DNA of 64,000 nucleotides from an uncultured Oscillospiraceae bacterium (lineage in GTDB: Bacteria > Bacillota > Clostridia > Oscillospirales > Oscillospiraceae): positions 1 to 64,000 of the forward strand of contig CANQMO010000002.1 in NCBI GenBank assembly GCA_947624985.1, read 5' to 3'. This document shows positions 39,985 to 48,921 of the stretch, piece by piece; position 1 is the first letter of the stretch; each line of letters opens with the position of its first letter. A program made the translations under genes and the position numbers. The notes under the pieces are model-generated. The model had not been told where the DNA came from and did no database searches. It saw only the letters and a program-made list of their open reading frames with translations.

Positions 39985-41232
39985 TCACTTCCGCCGAGCA
40001 GTTTCGATCTGAGAGGCGATGTAAAACGGGATGGCCGCGAGCTGCGCGGCCACGGAAACGCAGACCATGGCCGGGATGCTCCTGTCGTACAGCGCCCCCA
40101 GCAGCCAGCTGCCCAAAAACCAGCCCACGCCGAAGGCGCATTCAAAGATACCGTAGCCGGTGGCGCGGCTGCCCTTGGGCACCATGCCGGTGACGGCGGC
40201 CTTCAGGATGGACTCCTGGGCGCCCATGCCCACGCCCCACAGGGCGACGCCCGCCAGGACCATCGGCACCGACCGGCCGGCGAACACGAACGCCGCGAAG
40301 GGCGCGGAGATCGCCGTAGACCACACCAGAGCGCGGACGCCCTTTTTGTCATACATGAGCCCGAACGCCAGCGCCGCCACCGCGTCCACCAGCATGGCCC
40401 CCGCGTACAGCAGCGGCAGGGTCCCGCCGTTCACCAGCGAGGACGTCTCCGCCAGGCCGGACGCCAGACCGGCGTACGTCCTGGAGATGTGCATGATGAT
40501 GATGGAATAGTCGATGAAGCCGAAGGCGAACAGGCTGATACCGGCGATGTAACAGATAAACTCCTTTTTCAGCTTAAAGGGCACATACTCCTTCGGGGAG
40601 GGCTCGAACCGCTCCGGGTCGGGGAACCAGCGCTTCGTGACCAGCAGAAGGACGATGGTGATCGCCCCGGGCACGGCCAGCACCGCGAAGCAGGCGGAAT
40701 AGACCTGGAAGGCGGTACCGTCCGTTTTCACGAGCATGACGAGATATAGCAGCACCGGCCCCAGGAACGCGCCGGTCTGGTCCAGCACCTCCTGAATGCC
40801 GAAGCTCTTGCCCGCGCCCTCCTGCGAAGCGGCGAAGGACATGATGGTGTCCTTCGCCGGTTTTTTGATGGCCTTTCCCATCCGCTGGACGACCAGCAGG
40901 GCGCAGGCGGCCAGCCACCCGTGCTCGCCGACCAGTGCCAGCGCCGGCACGGCCAGCACGTCCAGTATGTATCCCGCGATGGTCATGGGCCAGTAACGCT
41001 TCGTCCGGTCCGTGATCCTGCCAAACACATAGCGCATGGAGTAGCCGATCAGTTCACCCAGTCCGGAGACGAAGCCGATGGTGCCGGCGGAAGCCCCCAG
41101 CAGGGACAGGTACGCCCCCCGGATACTGCTGGCGCCCTCGTGGGTCATGTCCGAGAAGAGACTGACCACGCCGAACAGGATGATGAACGTCATGGCCTGG
41201 CTCAGCCGTTTCGTTTTCGTTCTGCCGCCCAT
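39985..41232 (-). CDS. Major facilitator superfamily transporter
   Basis: The 415-residue protein has 12 hydrophobic segments and MFS motifs: FSDMTHEGASSIRGAYLSLLGASAGTIGFVSGLGELIGY, and RVFGRITDRTKRYWP-like YVFGRITDRTKRYWPM (motif A) between helices 2 and 3, then RMGKAIKKPAKDTI. This is the type often annotated as a multidrug or sugar-phosphate-like exporter. GAGGAAGG lies before the ATG. It follows the lipid kinase gene by 40 bases and shares its promoter. Confidence 0.88.
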   Translation of the reverse strand: MGGRTKTKRLSQAMTFIILFGVVSLFSDMTHEGASSIRGAYLSLLGASAGTIGFVSGLGELIGYSMRYVFGRITDRTKRYWPMTIAGYILDVLAVPALALVGEHGWLAACALLVVQRMGKAIKKPAKDTIMSFAASQEGAGKSFGIQEVLDQTGAFLGPVLLYLVMLVKTDGTAFQVYSACFAVLAVPGAITIVLLLVTKRWFPDPERFEPSPKEYVPFKLKKEFICYIAGISLFAFGFIDYSIIIMHISRTYAGLASGLAETSSLVNGGTLPLLYAGAMLVDAVAALAFGLMYDKKGVRALVWSTAISAPFAAFVFAGRSVPMVLAGVALWGVGMGAQESILKAAVTGMVPKGSRATGYGIFECAFGVGWFLGSWLLGALYDRSIPAMVCVSVAAQLAAIPFYIASQIETARRK

Positions 41233-41272
41233 AGCCGATCCGCCTTCCTCCGTCCGGGGCCCACGGCCCCGT

Positions 41273-42169
41273 TCACTGTCCGTTGACTATGATCCGCACG
41301 GCGTGGCGGATGTTCTCGCAGACCACCTCCCGGTGGCTGCCGCCGTCCTCTCCGTCCAGGGTCCAGGCCACCTCGTCCCGGAAGGTGAAGCGGACCGTTT
41401 TGCTGCGCAGGAGCATCACATACTCGCTGTCGAATTTATTGGCCAGGATATCCGTCACGATGGCGCCCAGCTGCAAAACGCTCTCCGGCGTGCGGATGAG
41501 GATGACCTCAAAAAGCCCGTCGCTCAGGGATACGCCCGTGTCCTCCTTCAGCTTGATGACCCCCGCCACGGACCGGGCGTTCGTCACCGCGCCGAAGATG
41601 AAGTCGTCCTCCAGCACGCCGCCGTCATACTCCACTCTGGCCCAGCGGTGGGTCAGATTGGGCAGCCGGCTCACCCCGTCGAGAAAGTAGGCGAGCTTGC
41701 CCAGGGCCTGCTTCTGGTCCTGGGGCGTCTGGTAGGACACCTCCGTGAACGCGCCAAAAGCGGCCACATAGGTGAAATACTCCGTGTCGTTGAACCGGCC
41801 CACATCCAGCTCCAGGGTCCGGCCCACCGCGGCGGTGTGGGCGGCGGTGGCCGGGTCGTGACTGAGGCCGAGGGTGGTGGCGCAGTCGTTGGTGGTGCCC
41901 ATGGGGATATAGCCCAGCTCGGGCCGGGGCGATATCTTCATGAGCCCGGACACCGTCTCTCCCAGCGTACCGTCGCCGCCTACGCAGACGATACGGTCAT
42001 AATTGCCCGCCTCCGCCGCCGCGATGGACGGCGCGTCCCCATGCTTGTCCGTGAAGCGCACCGTGGTGACGAATCCCGCCCGGTGGAAGTGCAGCAGCGC
42101 CTCTCCCAATCCATTGCGGAATCCCCCTTTTCCGGCATGGGGATTGATAAGCAAGAGCAGTTTTTTCAT
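41273..42169 (-). CDS. DagK/YegS-type lipid kinase (second copy)
   Basis: The 298-residue protein starts MKKLLLLINPHAGKGGFRNG and has the GGDGT site (RIVCVGGDGTLGETVSGLM) and the metal and substrate block GYIPMGTTNDCATTLGLS, with TLDGEDGG near the end. It phosphorylates diacylglycerol or a similar lipid at the membrane. The ATG is only a few bases from the promoter's transcription start and has AAGG directly in front, so the message is nearly leaderless; an upstream in-frame TTG falls on the -10 box and cannot be the start. It is transcribed together with the MFS gene. Confidence 0.9.
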   Translation of the reverse strand: MKKLLLLINPHAGKGGFRNGLGEALLHFHRAGFVTTVRFTDKHGDAPSIAAAEAGNYDRIVCVGGDGTLGETVSGLMKISPRPELGYIPMGTTNDCATTLGLSHDPATAAHTAAVGRTLELDVGRFNDTEYFTYVAAFGAFTEVSYQTPQDQKQALGKLAYFLDGVSRLPNLTHRWARVEYDGGVLEDDFIFGAVTNARSVAGVIKLKEDTGVSLSDGLFEVILIRTPESVLQLGAIVTDILANKFDSEYVMLLRSKTVRFTFRDEVAWTLDGEDGGSHREVVCENIRHAVRIIVNGQ

Positions 42170-42189
42170 CCTTGTATCACCCGTGCACA

Positions 42190-42300
42190 ATTATACTTGT
42201 CCGCCATGGAAAATGCAACCGTGTTGTTCCCGCCCCCAAAAGCAAAAAATCACATTTTTTTGCGGAAACCCTTGGAATCCTGTAAGATTCACGCTATAAT
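42190..42300. promoter_or_regulatory. Two divergent promoters (lipid kinase and SH3 protein)
   Basis: Minus strand: TTGCAT (42213-42218), 17 bases, TATAAT (42190-42195). Plus strand: TTGGAA (42272-42277), 17 bases, TATAAT (42295-42300). Both have perfect -10 boxes and optimal spacing. Confidence 0.8.
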
Positions 42301-42370
42301 GATTATGTATACCGTTGCAACCGATAAATTTCGTCTTTTCCGGCCACGCCGGAAACAGGAGGGAATACCC

Positions 42371-43486
42371 ATGAGAGAGTGGACCGAGCAGGAAGAACAG
42401 GAGATGATAGACCGCGCCAAGGCGGGCGAGCCGGAGGCCAACTATGCGTTGAGCCTTTGGGCGCTGGCCCGGGGCGAGGAGGAGCCGGATGAGCCCCGCT
42501 GGAACCGGCTGGCGGCCAAGTGCCTTGTGAAGGCGGCCCAGGCGGGCTACGGCCCCGCCCAGGAGCGGATGGCCGGGCTCCTCAGCAACAGCGGCGGCGG
42601 CGCTGCCGGCGGCGGGCCGCGTTCGTCCCGGCGGACGGAGGACCGCCCCCGTCCGGCGGAGGCGCCGGCGCCGGAGGACGAGCCCCTGCCGGAGGATATA
42701 CCGGACGAGGAGCCGGTCCAGCCCCGCCGCGCCCGGCGGGCCGCCCCGGACCGGGAGCCCGTGTCCATCCACGACGCCCGGCGGTCCGCGGCCTCCCGCG
42801 CTCCCGTCCGGCACACCTCCACCGCCCGCCGTCCCGAGCCACCCGCCGAGGACGAGGACGAGCTGTATGACGGCGAGGACGGGGACGTGGAGGACGAAGC
42901 CGGCGTCCGTCCCGCCCGGGGCAGGAAGGACCGGGGCGGCAAGGGCGGCCTTTTCTCCAATTGGGGGGAGACCCAGTGGCGCCGGACGGAGCGGATCTGC
43001 GTGGTCATCTGCCTCGTGCTCCTGATCGCCATCGCCGTCATGCTCTTCACCAGCCGCGGGAGCCGCAGTGGCAGCGAAGCCGCCTCCGCCATCCCCCCGG
43101 CGGGCGAGGTGTCCCCGGCGGCCGTGATCCCCACCGGCGAACCCCAGGGCAGCTATCCCGACGACGCCACCCGCGCCGAGATAGAGGCGGCGGAGCTGGA
43201 TATCCCGCCCATGGCGGAGGATTACCGCTCCGGCCCCACCACGGCCACGGTGAGCGTCAACTCCATCTCCCTGCGCCTGCGCAAGGGCCCCAATACAAGC
43301 TATGACGAGATCACCTCCATGCCCGACGGCAGCAAGGTGGAGGTCTTTGCGGATAAGAACGACTGGTCGCTCGTCCGCTATCAGGGCGACGAGGGCGCCA
43401 TCTACGGCTGGTGCAGCAGCACCTATCTCATCATCGACGCCACCCCGGCGGAGATCACCACGCCCACACCGGAGGCGGCCGGATAA
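42371..43486 (+). CDS. Single-pass membrane protein with extracellular SH3 domain
   Basis: The 371-residue protein has a Sel1/TPR-like cytosolic start (about 1-70: EEQEMIDRAKAGEPEANYALSLWALARG..., AAQAGYGPAQERMAGLL), a long charged Pro/Arg/Asp-rich linker, one membrane helix (~219-236, ICVVICLVLLIAIAVMLF) and an outer C-terminal bacterial SH3 domain (~295-360: ISLRLRKGPNTSYDEITSMPDGSKVEVFADKNDWSLVRY...GWCSSTYL). SH3b domains bind peptidoglycan peptides, so it may couple wall state to an inner helical-repeat domain. AGGAGGG precedes the ATG. Confidence 0.82.
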   Translation: MREWTEQEEQEMIDRAKAGEPEANYALSLWALARGEEEPDEPRWNRLAAKCLVKAAQAGYGPAQERMAGLLSNSGGGAAGGGPRSSRRTEDRPRPAEAPAPEDEPLPEDIPDEEPVQPRRARRAAPDREPVSIHDARRSAASRAPVRHTSTARRPEPPAEDEDELYDGEDGDVEDEAGVRPARGRKDRGGKGGLFSNWGETQWRRTERICVVICLVLLIAIAVMLFTSRGSRSGSEAASAIPPAGEVSPAAVIPTGEPQGSYPDDATRAEIEAAELDIPPMAEDYRSGPTTATVSVNSISLRLRKGPNTSYDEITSMPDGSKVEVFADKNDWSLVRYQGDEGAIYGWCSSTYLIIDATPAEITTPTPEAAG

Positions 43487-43506
43487 CACAGGGCGGCAAA
43501 AAAAGC

Positions 43507-43529
43507 GGCGGACTGTTTCACAGTCCGCC
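43507..43529 (+). terminator. Hairpin after the SH3 protein gene
   Basis: GGCGGACTGT and ACAGTCCGCC form a perfect 10-bp stem with a TTC loop. An A-rich stretch precedes it; there is no T tract on the plus strand, so termination is not certain. Confidence 0.6.
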
Positions 43530-43691
43530 AAAGCATAGGGTTGTGGGATAAAGATATGAGCCGGGCCCTCCAGGACCCATTGGATAAGCTGTACCCAGAT
43601 GATAACCCTTTTTGGACCCTTTGTAAAGAGCGAGAACGGTCGAACGAACACTACTTTTGCCGGACGGCCGCTTTTCGGAAAGGAGCGCCCC

Positions 43692-44060
43692 ATGGGAGCC
43701 ACCGTACTGGCCTACGGCTATGAGGATAAGGAGCGCAAAGCGCTGAAAGAGGTGTGCGCCCGGCTTGGCATCCGGCTACGCCAGGTGACGCCGGCGGAAC
43801 AGGCCCTGCCCGTGGGCTCCTTTTTCGGGCTGGCGCCCCGGGAGCCGCGGGCAGACGGGCACGGCGCCGTGCCGGGCCCCATGCTGGTGCTGGGCAACTT
43901 CACCTCCCGGCAGCTGGACGGGTTTCTCTCCGCCCTGCGGACCGCCCGGGCGGGGACCGGTCTGAAAGCCGTGCTCACCGAGCACAACGCCGGCTGGTCC
44001 GGCCCGGCCCTGTACGCGGAGCTTGCCCGGGAGCGGGCCGCCCTGGGCGGCCAGCAATGA
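43692..44060 (+). CDS. DUF3783-domain protein
   Basis: The 122-residue protein begins MGATVLAYGYEDKERKALKEVCARLGIRLRQV and contains PMLVLGNFTSRQLDGFLSALR, GLKAVLTEHNAGWSG and LYAELARERA, the pattern of DUF3783 proteins (alpha/beta, with a conserved T-x-x-N-x-x-W). The function is unknown. GGAAAGGAG lies 7 bases before the ATG. It is alone and ends at a bidirectional terminator shared with mutS. Confidence 0.82.
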   Translation: MGATVLAYGYEDKERKALKEVCARLGIRLRQVTPAEQALPVGSFFGLAPREPRADGHGAVPGPMLVLGNFTSRQLDGFLSALRTARAGTGLKAVLTEHNAGWSGPALYAELARERAALGGQQ

Positions 44061-44101
44061 CCGGGCTTCGCCTCTGTTTATCCCTTCTTTGACAGTCTGT
44101 C

Positions 44102-44140
44102 ACGGCGCGCCGCGAATGCGGCGCGCCGTTGCTTTTTATC
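44102..44140. terminator. Bidirectional terminator between DUF3783 and mutS
   Basis: ACGGCGCGCCGC and GCGGCGCGCCGT form a perfect 12-bp stem with a GAAT loop, followed on the plus strand by TGCTTTTTA. Confidence 0.85.
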
Positions 44141-46718
44141 CTTCTTCCGCCTGCTGCTTCAGCTGATACAGCAGGTTCAGCGCCTCCAGCGGGGTGACGG
44201 TGTTCAGATCCGTCTCTCGAAGCCGCCTGGCCAGCCGGTCGCCGGCCATGTCCAGCATGGACACCTGCTCCCCGCCGGGCGCGTTTGCCGCCGGGGCCGC
44301 CGGACAGACCACGCCGCCGGCCTCCAGCTCCGACAGGTACTGCTTGGCCAGCCTGATGACCGGGTCCGGCACCCCCGCCAGCTTGGCCACCTCGATGCCG
44401 TAGCTGTCGTCCGCGCTGCCGGGGACGATCTTCCGCAGGAAGATCAGGCTCCCGCCCTGCTTTTTGGCGGTGATGTTGTAGTTTTTCACCCCGTCCAGCG
44501 TCCCCTCCAGGGCGGACAGCTCGTGGTAGTGGGTGGCGAACATGGTCCGGGCCCCCAGCCTGCGCCTGTCGGCGCAGTACTCCAGCATGGCCCGGGCAAT
44601 GGCCATGCCGTCGAAGGTGGAGGTGCCCCGGCCTATCTCGTCCAGGATGAGCAGGCTCGCGCCGGTGGCGTGGCGGAGGATGTCCGCCATCTCCGCCATC
44701 TCCACCATAAAGGTGGACTGGCCGCTGGCCAGATCGTCCGACGCGCCGATCCGGGTGAACACCCGGTCCACCACGCCGATGGTGGCGCTCTTCGCCGGGA
44801 CAAAGCTGCCCATCTGGGCCATGAGCACGATCAGCGCCGTCTGGCGCATGTAGGTGGACTTGCCGGCCATATTGGGGCCGGTGATGATGGCCACCCGGTC
44901 TGTGGTGTCGTTCAAAAACGTGTCGTTGGGCACGAACAGCACATTTTTCTGGGCGGCCTCCACCACCGGGTGCCGTCCCTCTTTGATCTGCACGGTCCGG
45001 CTCACGTCCACCTCCGGGCAGACGAACCGGTTGCGGGCCGCCACCTCCGCCAGCGAGCACAGCGCGTCCAGCTCCGCCACGCGGCCCGCCGCGGCCTGTA
45101 CCCGCTCCACCTGGGCCGCCACCCGCTCCCGCAGGGCGGTGAATATCTGGTACTCCAATTCCGCGATCCGGTCCTTCGCCCCCAGCAGGGTATTCTCCAG
45201 ATCCTTCAGTTCCGGGGTGAAGTACCGCTCGTTGCTGACCAGGGTCTGCTTGCGGATATACTCCTCCGGCAGGGGCGTGTCCCCGGCGGACCGGGGCACG
45301 TCGATGTAGTAGCCAAAGACCTTGTTGTAGCCCACCTTCAGCTTTTTTATGCCGGTGCGCTCCCGCTCCCGGGCCTCCAGCGCCACCACCATGGACGCGC
45401 CGTTGTCCCGGACGTCCCGGAGCCGGTCCACCTCGGCGTCGGCGCCGGGCCGGAGAATATTCCCCTCCCGGACGGAGAAAGGGGGATCGTCGGATATGAC
45501 GGAAAGGATGTCCTCCCGCAGGTCCGCGAGGGTATCCACCGCCGCCGCGTCCCGCAGCATGGCGCTTTTGGCCCCCGCCAGCAGGGACCCTATGCGGGGG
45601 AGCTGCCCGAAGTAGTTGCCCAGAGCCAGCAGGTCCCGGCCATTGGCGGTGCCGTACACGCACTTGCCCACCAGCCGCTGGATGTCCCCGATCTCATGCA
45701 GGGCCAGCCGCAGTTCAGGCCGCACGATGGCGTCCGCGTGCAGCTCCGCCACGGCGGAGAGCCTGCGCCGGATGGCCACCGGGTCCAGCAGGGGCCGCTC
45801 CACCCAGGACCGCAAAAGCCGCCCGCCCATGGGAGTCCGGGTCTTATCCAGCACCCACAGGAGGCTGCCCCGCTTTTCTCCGGTGCGCAGGTTCTCCGTC
45901 AGCTCCAGATTCCGGCGGGTGGTGTAGTCCATCTCCATATACCGGCCCTGGCCGAACCGGTCCAGACGCCGGATGTGGGACAGGTCGAATTTCTGTGTCT
46001 CGATGATATAGCTCAAAAGGGCGCCCGCCGCCAGGGTCTCCCCGGGGGATATGACCTCCTGGAACCGCTGGTACACCAGCTCCCGGCAGGGCTCCGGCTC
46101 GAACCGGTCCTGACCGGCGGTCTTCATGCAGTCCAGCTTGTCAAGAAACGCGCCGATGGCGGCGTTTTCCGCCGCGCCGGCGGACAGCACCGCCTCCCGG
46201 GGAGAAAACCGGCCCAATTCATTGACCATGTGCTCCGCCGCCTCGGCGGAGAATCCCTGCGCGCAAAACTCTCCCGTGGAGATGTCGCAGAAGGCCGCCG
46301 CGCCGGCGTCCCCCTCCAGCCACAGGGCGCACAGGTAGTTGCTCCTGCCCTCCTCCAGCATGGAGCTTTCCGTCACGGTGCCGGGGGTGATGACCCGTAT
46401 GACCCCCCGCTCCACCAGTCCCGCGGCGGCGGCGGGGTCCTCCAGCTGCTCGCAGATGGCCACCTTGTACCCCTTGGCGATGAGCCGGGCGATGTACGCC
46501 TCGCTGGAGTGGAAGGGCACGCCGCACATGGGGGTCTGCTCCTCCTCCGGCTTGCCCCGGTCCCGGGTGGTCAGAGCCAGGTCCAGTTCCCGGGAGGCCA
46601 GCCGGGCGTCCTCGTCGAACATCTCGTAAAAGTCGCCCAGCCGGAAAAACAGCAGGCAGTCGGGACACTGCCGCTTGATCTCGTTGTACTGCCGCTTCAT
46701 GGGGGTCAACTCAGCCAT
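44136..46718 (-). CDS. mutS: DNA mismatch repair protein MutS
   Basis: The 860-residue protein has all MutS domains. The N-terminal mismatch-reading domain carries the Phe-x-Glu motif (RLGDFYEMFDEDA), followed by connector, core and clamp, and then the ATPase with Walker A GPNMAGKSTYMRQ, Walker B LLILDEIGRGTSTFDG and the TMFATHYHEL histidine. It recognises mispairs and recruits MutL. Length is normal. It is the last gene of a unit with the Nudix and miaB genes (60 bases after the Nudix gene); the divergent neighbour is mutL, a normal grouping in Firmicutes. Confidence 0.97.
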   Translation of the reverse strand: MAELTPMKRQYNEIKRQCPDCLLFFRLGDFYEMFDEDARLASRELDLALTTRDRGKPEEEQTPMCGVPFHSSEAYIARLIAKGYKVAICEQLEDPAAAAGLVERGVIRVITPGTVTESSMLEEGRSNYLCALWLEGDAGAAAFCDISTGEFCAQGFSAEAAEHMVNELGRFSPREAVLSAGAAENAAIGAFLDKLDCMKTAGQDRFEPEPCRELVYQRFQEVISPGETLAAGALLSYIIETQKFDLSHIRRLDRFGQGRYMEMDYTTRRNLELTENLRTGEKRGSLLWVLDKTRTPMGGRLLRSWVERPLLDPVAIRRRLSAVAELHADAIVRPELRLALHEIGDIQRLVGKCVYGTANGRDLLALGNYFGQLPRIGSLLAGAKSAMLRDAAAVDTLADLREDILSVISDDPPFSVREGNILRPGADAEVDRLRDVRDNGASMVVALEARERERTGIKKLKVGYNKVFGYYIDVPRSAGDTPLPEEYIRKQTLVSNERYFTPELKDLENTLLGAKDRIAELEYQIFTALRERVAAQVERVQAAAGRVAELDALCSLAEVAARNRFVCPEVDVSRTVQIKEGRHPVVEAAQKNVLFVPNDTFLNDTTDRVAIITGPNMAGKSTYMRQTALIVLMAQMGSFVPAKSATIGVVDRVFTRIGASDDLASGQSTFMVEMAEMADILRHATGASLLILDEIGRGTSTFDGMAIARAMLEYCADRRRLGARTMFATHYHELSALEGTLDGVKNYNITAKKQGGSLIFLRKIVPGSADDSYGIEVAKLAGVPDPVIRLAKQYLSELEAGGVVCPAAPAANAPGGEQVSMLDMAGDRLARRLRETDLNTVTPLEALNLLYQLKQQAEEG

Positions 46719-46778
46719 GATACGCTTCTCTCTTTCTTTTCCCGCGGGAAAGCGCCGTCCTTCGCCTTTCCCGGCCCG

Positions 46779-47405
46779 TCAGTCGAACAATGTGGTCCAA
46801 TGCTCCGCCCCGTGGGCGTCAAAGCACATCCTGATCTGCTCGGCGGTTGTCTTGCTCTCCGCCAGGGGCGGCAGCTCGTCCAGGCCGAAATAGCCGCTGG
46901 CTACGGTCTCGCTGTTGGGCCGGAAGGCCCCGCCCAGGGCCCGGCACAGCACGAACACCTTGCAGATCTTGTAGGCGTAGACAGGCCGGTTGTGCCTGTC
47001 CCGGTCCTGGACGGCGATGAGGGCCAGCGCCTCCGCCTCCAGCCCGGCCTCCTCCCGCACCTCTTTCACCGCGTTCTCGCCTACGGACAGGTCCACGTCC
47101 ACCCAGCCTCCCGGCAGGGTCCAGAGGCCGTCCGTCTCCCGCACCAGCAGGATCTTCCCGTCCCGGAATATGGCCGCACGGGTATCCAGCTTGGGGGTCT
47201 GGTAGCCCGTCTCGCCGCAAAAGAGGTCCCGCACCTTTTCCACGGGCAGGTCCGTCTCGTACGCCAGCATTTCCGCCGCGATGGCCCGGACGCTCTCGTA
47301 CCGCTCCCGGTCGAACCGGTCGCGCCCGTACTCCAGCCCCGCCTGGGCCAGAGCCTGTAGCCGGACCGCCCAGTCCAGCAGCGGGTCTTTCCGTCCCGCG
47401 CTCAT
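46779..47405 (-). CDS. Nudix hydrolase with N-terminal NUDIX_N-like domain
   Basis: The 208-residue protein has a helical N-terminal part (LLDWAVRLQALAQAGLEYGRDRFDRERYESVRAIAAEML) like the domain found before some nucleoside-diphosphate-X hydrolases. The Nudix box GGWVDVDLSVGENAVKEVREEAGLE, at ~98-121, has REVREE-type metal ligands kept as KEVREEAGL. It should cut a nucleotide-linked phosphate such as ADP-ribose, CDP-choline or a damaged nucleotide; a cleansing role would suit its place between repair and tRNA-modification genes. Its start overlaps the miaB stop by 4 bases (ATGA), so translation is coupled. Confidence 0.9.
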   Translation of the reverse strand: MSAGRKDPLLDWAVRLQALAQAGLEYGRDRFDRERYESVRAIAAEMLAYETDLPVEKVRDLFCGETGYQTPKLDTRAAIFRDGKILLVRETDGLWTLPGGWVDVDLSVGENAVKEVREEAGLEAEALALIAVQDRDRHNRPVYAYKICKVFVLCRALGGAFRPNSETVASGYFGLDELPPLAESKTTAEQIRMCFDAHGAEHWTTLFD

Positions 47406-48823
47406 GCCAGTTCCCCGTCCAGAGCCCAGGTGCTGCTGGCCGTGATCCGCGCCTGCACGAACCGGCCCACCAGCGCCGGGTCCCCCGCCAGATGTACCAG
47501 CCGGCCGCCTCTGGTCCGGGCCGAAAGATTATAGGGCGTCTGGCCCGTCTCGCCGTCCACCAGCACCCGGTATGTCCCGCCCACATAGGCGGCGTGCTTC
47601 TCGCCGGAGATACGGTTGGCCAGCGCCAGGAGCTCGTCGAACCACGCCTGCTTCTCCGCCCGGCTCACCGGGTCCGGCATGGACGCCGCCGGGGTCCCCG
47701 TCCGGGGGGAGAAGAGGAAGGTGAACATGGCGTCGAAGCCCACCTCCTCCACCAGAGAGAGGGTGTCCCTGAAGTCGGCCTCGGTCTCCCCGGGGAAGCC
47801 CACGATAATGTCCGTGGTCAGCACCAGGTCCGGCATGGCCTTCCGCGCCGCGGCCACCTTTTCCAGGTACGCCGCCCGGTCGTAGCGCCGGTTCATCCGC
47901 TTCAGTATCCGGTCCGAGCCGGACTGGAGCGGCAGGTGGATATGGTGGGCGCAGTGCCCGCTGCCGCCCATGACCCGGAACAGCTTGTCCGTGGCGTCCT
48001 TGGGGTGGCTGGTCATGAACCGCAGCACATAGTCCCCGTCTATCTCGTCGATATGGGCCAGCAGGTCGGGGAAATCCACGGCCTCGTCCAGTCCCTTGCC
48101 GTAGCTGTTCACGTTCTGGCCCAGCAGGGTGATGTCCCGGTAGCCCCCGGCTACGAGCGCACGCGCCTCCGCCAGCACGTCCGCCGGGCGGCGGCTCCGC
48201 TCCCGGCCCCGGACATAGGGCACGATACAGTAGGAGCAGAAGTTGTCGCAGCCGTTCATGATGGACAGCCACGCCTTCACGCCGCTGTCCCGCCGCCGGG
48301 GCAGGCCCTCCGCCACCACCCCCTCGGAGGGGGCAGCCGCTATGAGCCGGCGCTTCCGGTCCCGGCGGTCCCGACGCTCCATGGTCCCCAGCAGCAGCTC
48401 CGGGAACTGCCACACCTCGTGGGGCCCAAACACAAGGTCCACCACCCGGTAGGAATTTTTGATCTTCTCCCGCATGACGGGCTGCTGGGTCATGCACCCG
48501 CCCACGCACACGATCAGGTCCGGGTCCTTCGCCTTGTTGTGGCTCAGGGCGCCCACGTTGCCCAGGACCCGCTTCTCCGCGTGCTCCCGCACGGCGCAGG
48601 TGTTCACCACCACCACGTCCGCCTTGTCCACGTCCTCTGTCAACTCGTAGCCGCACCGGACGAGCCAGCCCCGCAATATCTCGCTGTCGGACTCGTTCTG
48701 CTGGCAGCCGTACGTATCCACCAGCGCGTAATGGGGCCGACGGGCAATACGCTCTTTTATCTTCTCACAGAACCGCTCCTGGGCGATGCGCTCCTGGGTG
48801 GTTATCTCACGGCGTTGGTACAT
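47402..48823 (-). CDS. miaB: tRNA methylthiotransferase MiaB
   Basis: The 473-residue protein has the N-terminal UPF0004 domain with three cluster-binding Cys (TYGCQQNESDSE, NTCAVREHA, CVGGCMTQQ), the radical SAM triad CDNFCSYCIVPYVRGRERSR, and a TRAM domain at the end. It adds the methylthio group to i6A37 of tRNA; the prenyl group comes from MiaA, encoded nearby on the other strand. The ATG at 48823 has AAAGGAG 6 bases upstream; the frame is open further but includes the promoter. It leads the miaB-nudix-mutS unit. Confidence 0.96.
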   Translation of the reverse strand: MYQRREITTQERIAQERFCEKIKERIARRPHYALVDTYGCQQNESDSEILRGWLVRCGYELTEDVDKADVVVVNTCAVREHAEKRVLGNVGALSHNKAKDPDLIVCVGGCMTQQPVMREKIKNSYRVVDLVFGPHEVWQFPELLLGTMERRDRRDRKRRLIAAAPSEGVVAEGLPRRRDSGVKAWLSIMNGCDNFCSYCIVPYVRGRERSRRPADVLAEARALVAGGYRDITLLGQNVNSYGKGLDEAVDFPDLLAHIDEIDGDYVLRFMTSHPKDATDKLFRVMGGSGHCAHHIHLPLQSGSDRILKRMNRRYDRAAYLEKVAAARKAMPDLVLTTDIIVGFPGETEADFRDTLSLVEEVGFDAMFTFLFSPRTGTPAASMPDPVSRAEKQAWFDELLALANRISGEKHAAYVGGTYRVLVDGETGQTPYNLSARTRGGRLVHLAGDPALVGRFVQARITASSTWALDGELA

Positions 48824-48854
48824 GGAATGCTCCTTTGAAGCGATATATAGACGC

Positions 48855-48886
48855 TTTATAATACCATTTATTTGTGCTATAATCAA
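48855..48886. promoter_or_regulatory. Overlapping divergent promoters for miaB and mutL
   Basis: Plus strand (mutL): TTTATA (48855-48860), 17 bases, TATAAT (48878-48883). Minus strand (miaB): TTGATT (48881-48886), 17 bases, TATTAT (48858-48863). Each promoter's -10 overlaps the other's -35, so only one polymerase can bind at a time. Confidence 0.72.
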
Positions 48887-48921
48887 GAAAAGCGTAATAC
48901 TGCATGCAAAGGAGAACTTCC

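Noticed and set aside
41078..42370. N-terminal extension of the SH3 protein frame by about 430 codons
   Set aside because: It lies antisense to the lipid kinase gene and across the divergent promoters. The start at 42371 has AGGAGGG and a promoter just upstream.
43541..43723. 60-codon frame between the SH3 and DUF3783 genes
   Set aside because: It has a GTG start without a ribosome site, overlaps the real start of the next gene, and has no recognisable pattern.
44523..47360. Long plus-strand frame opposite mutS and the Nudix gene
   Set aside because: MutS and Nudix motifs are complete on the minus strand. The antisense product is His/Gly/Gln-rich with no fold.
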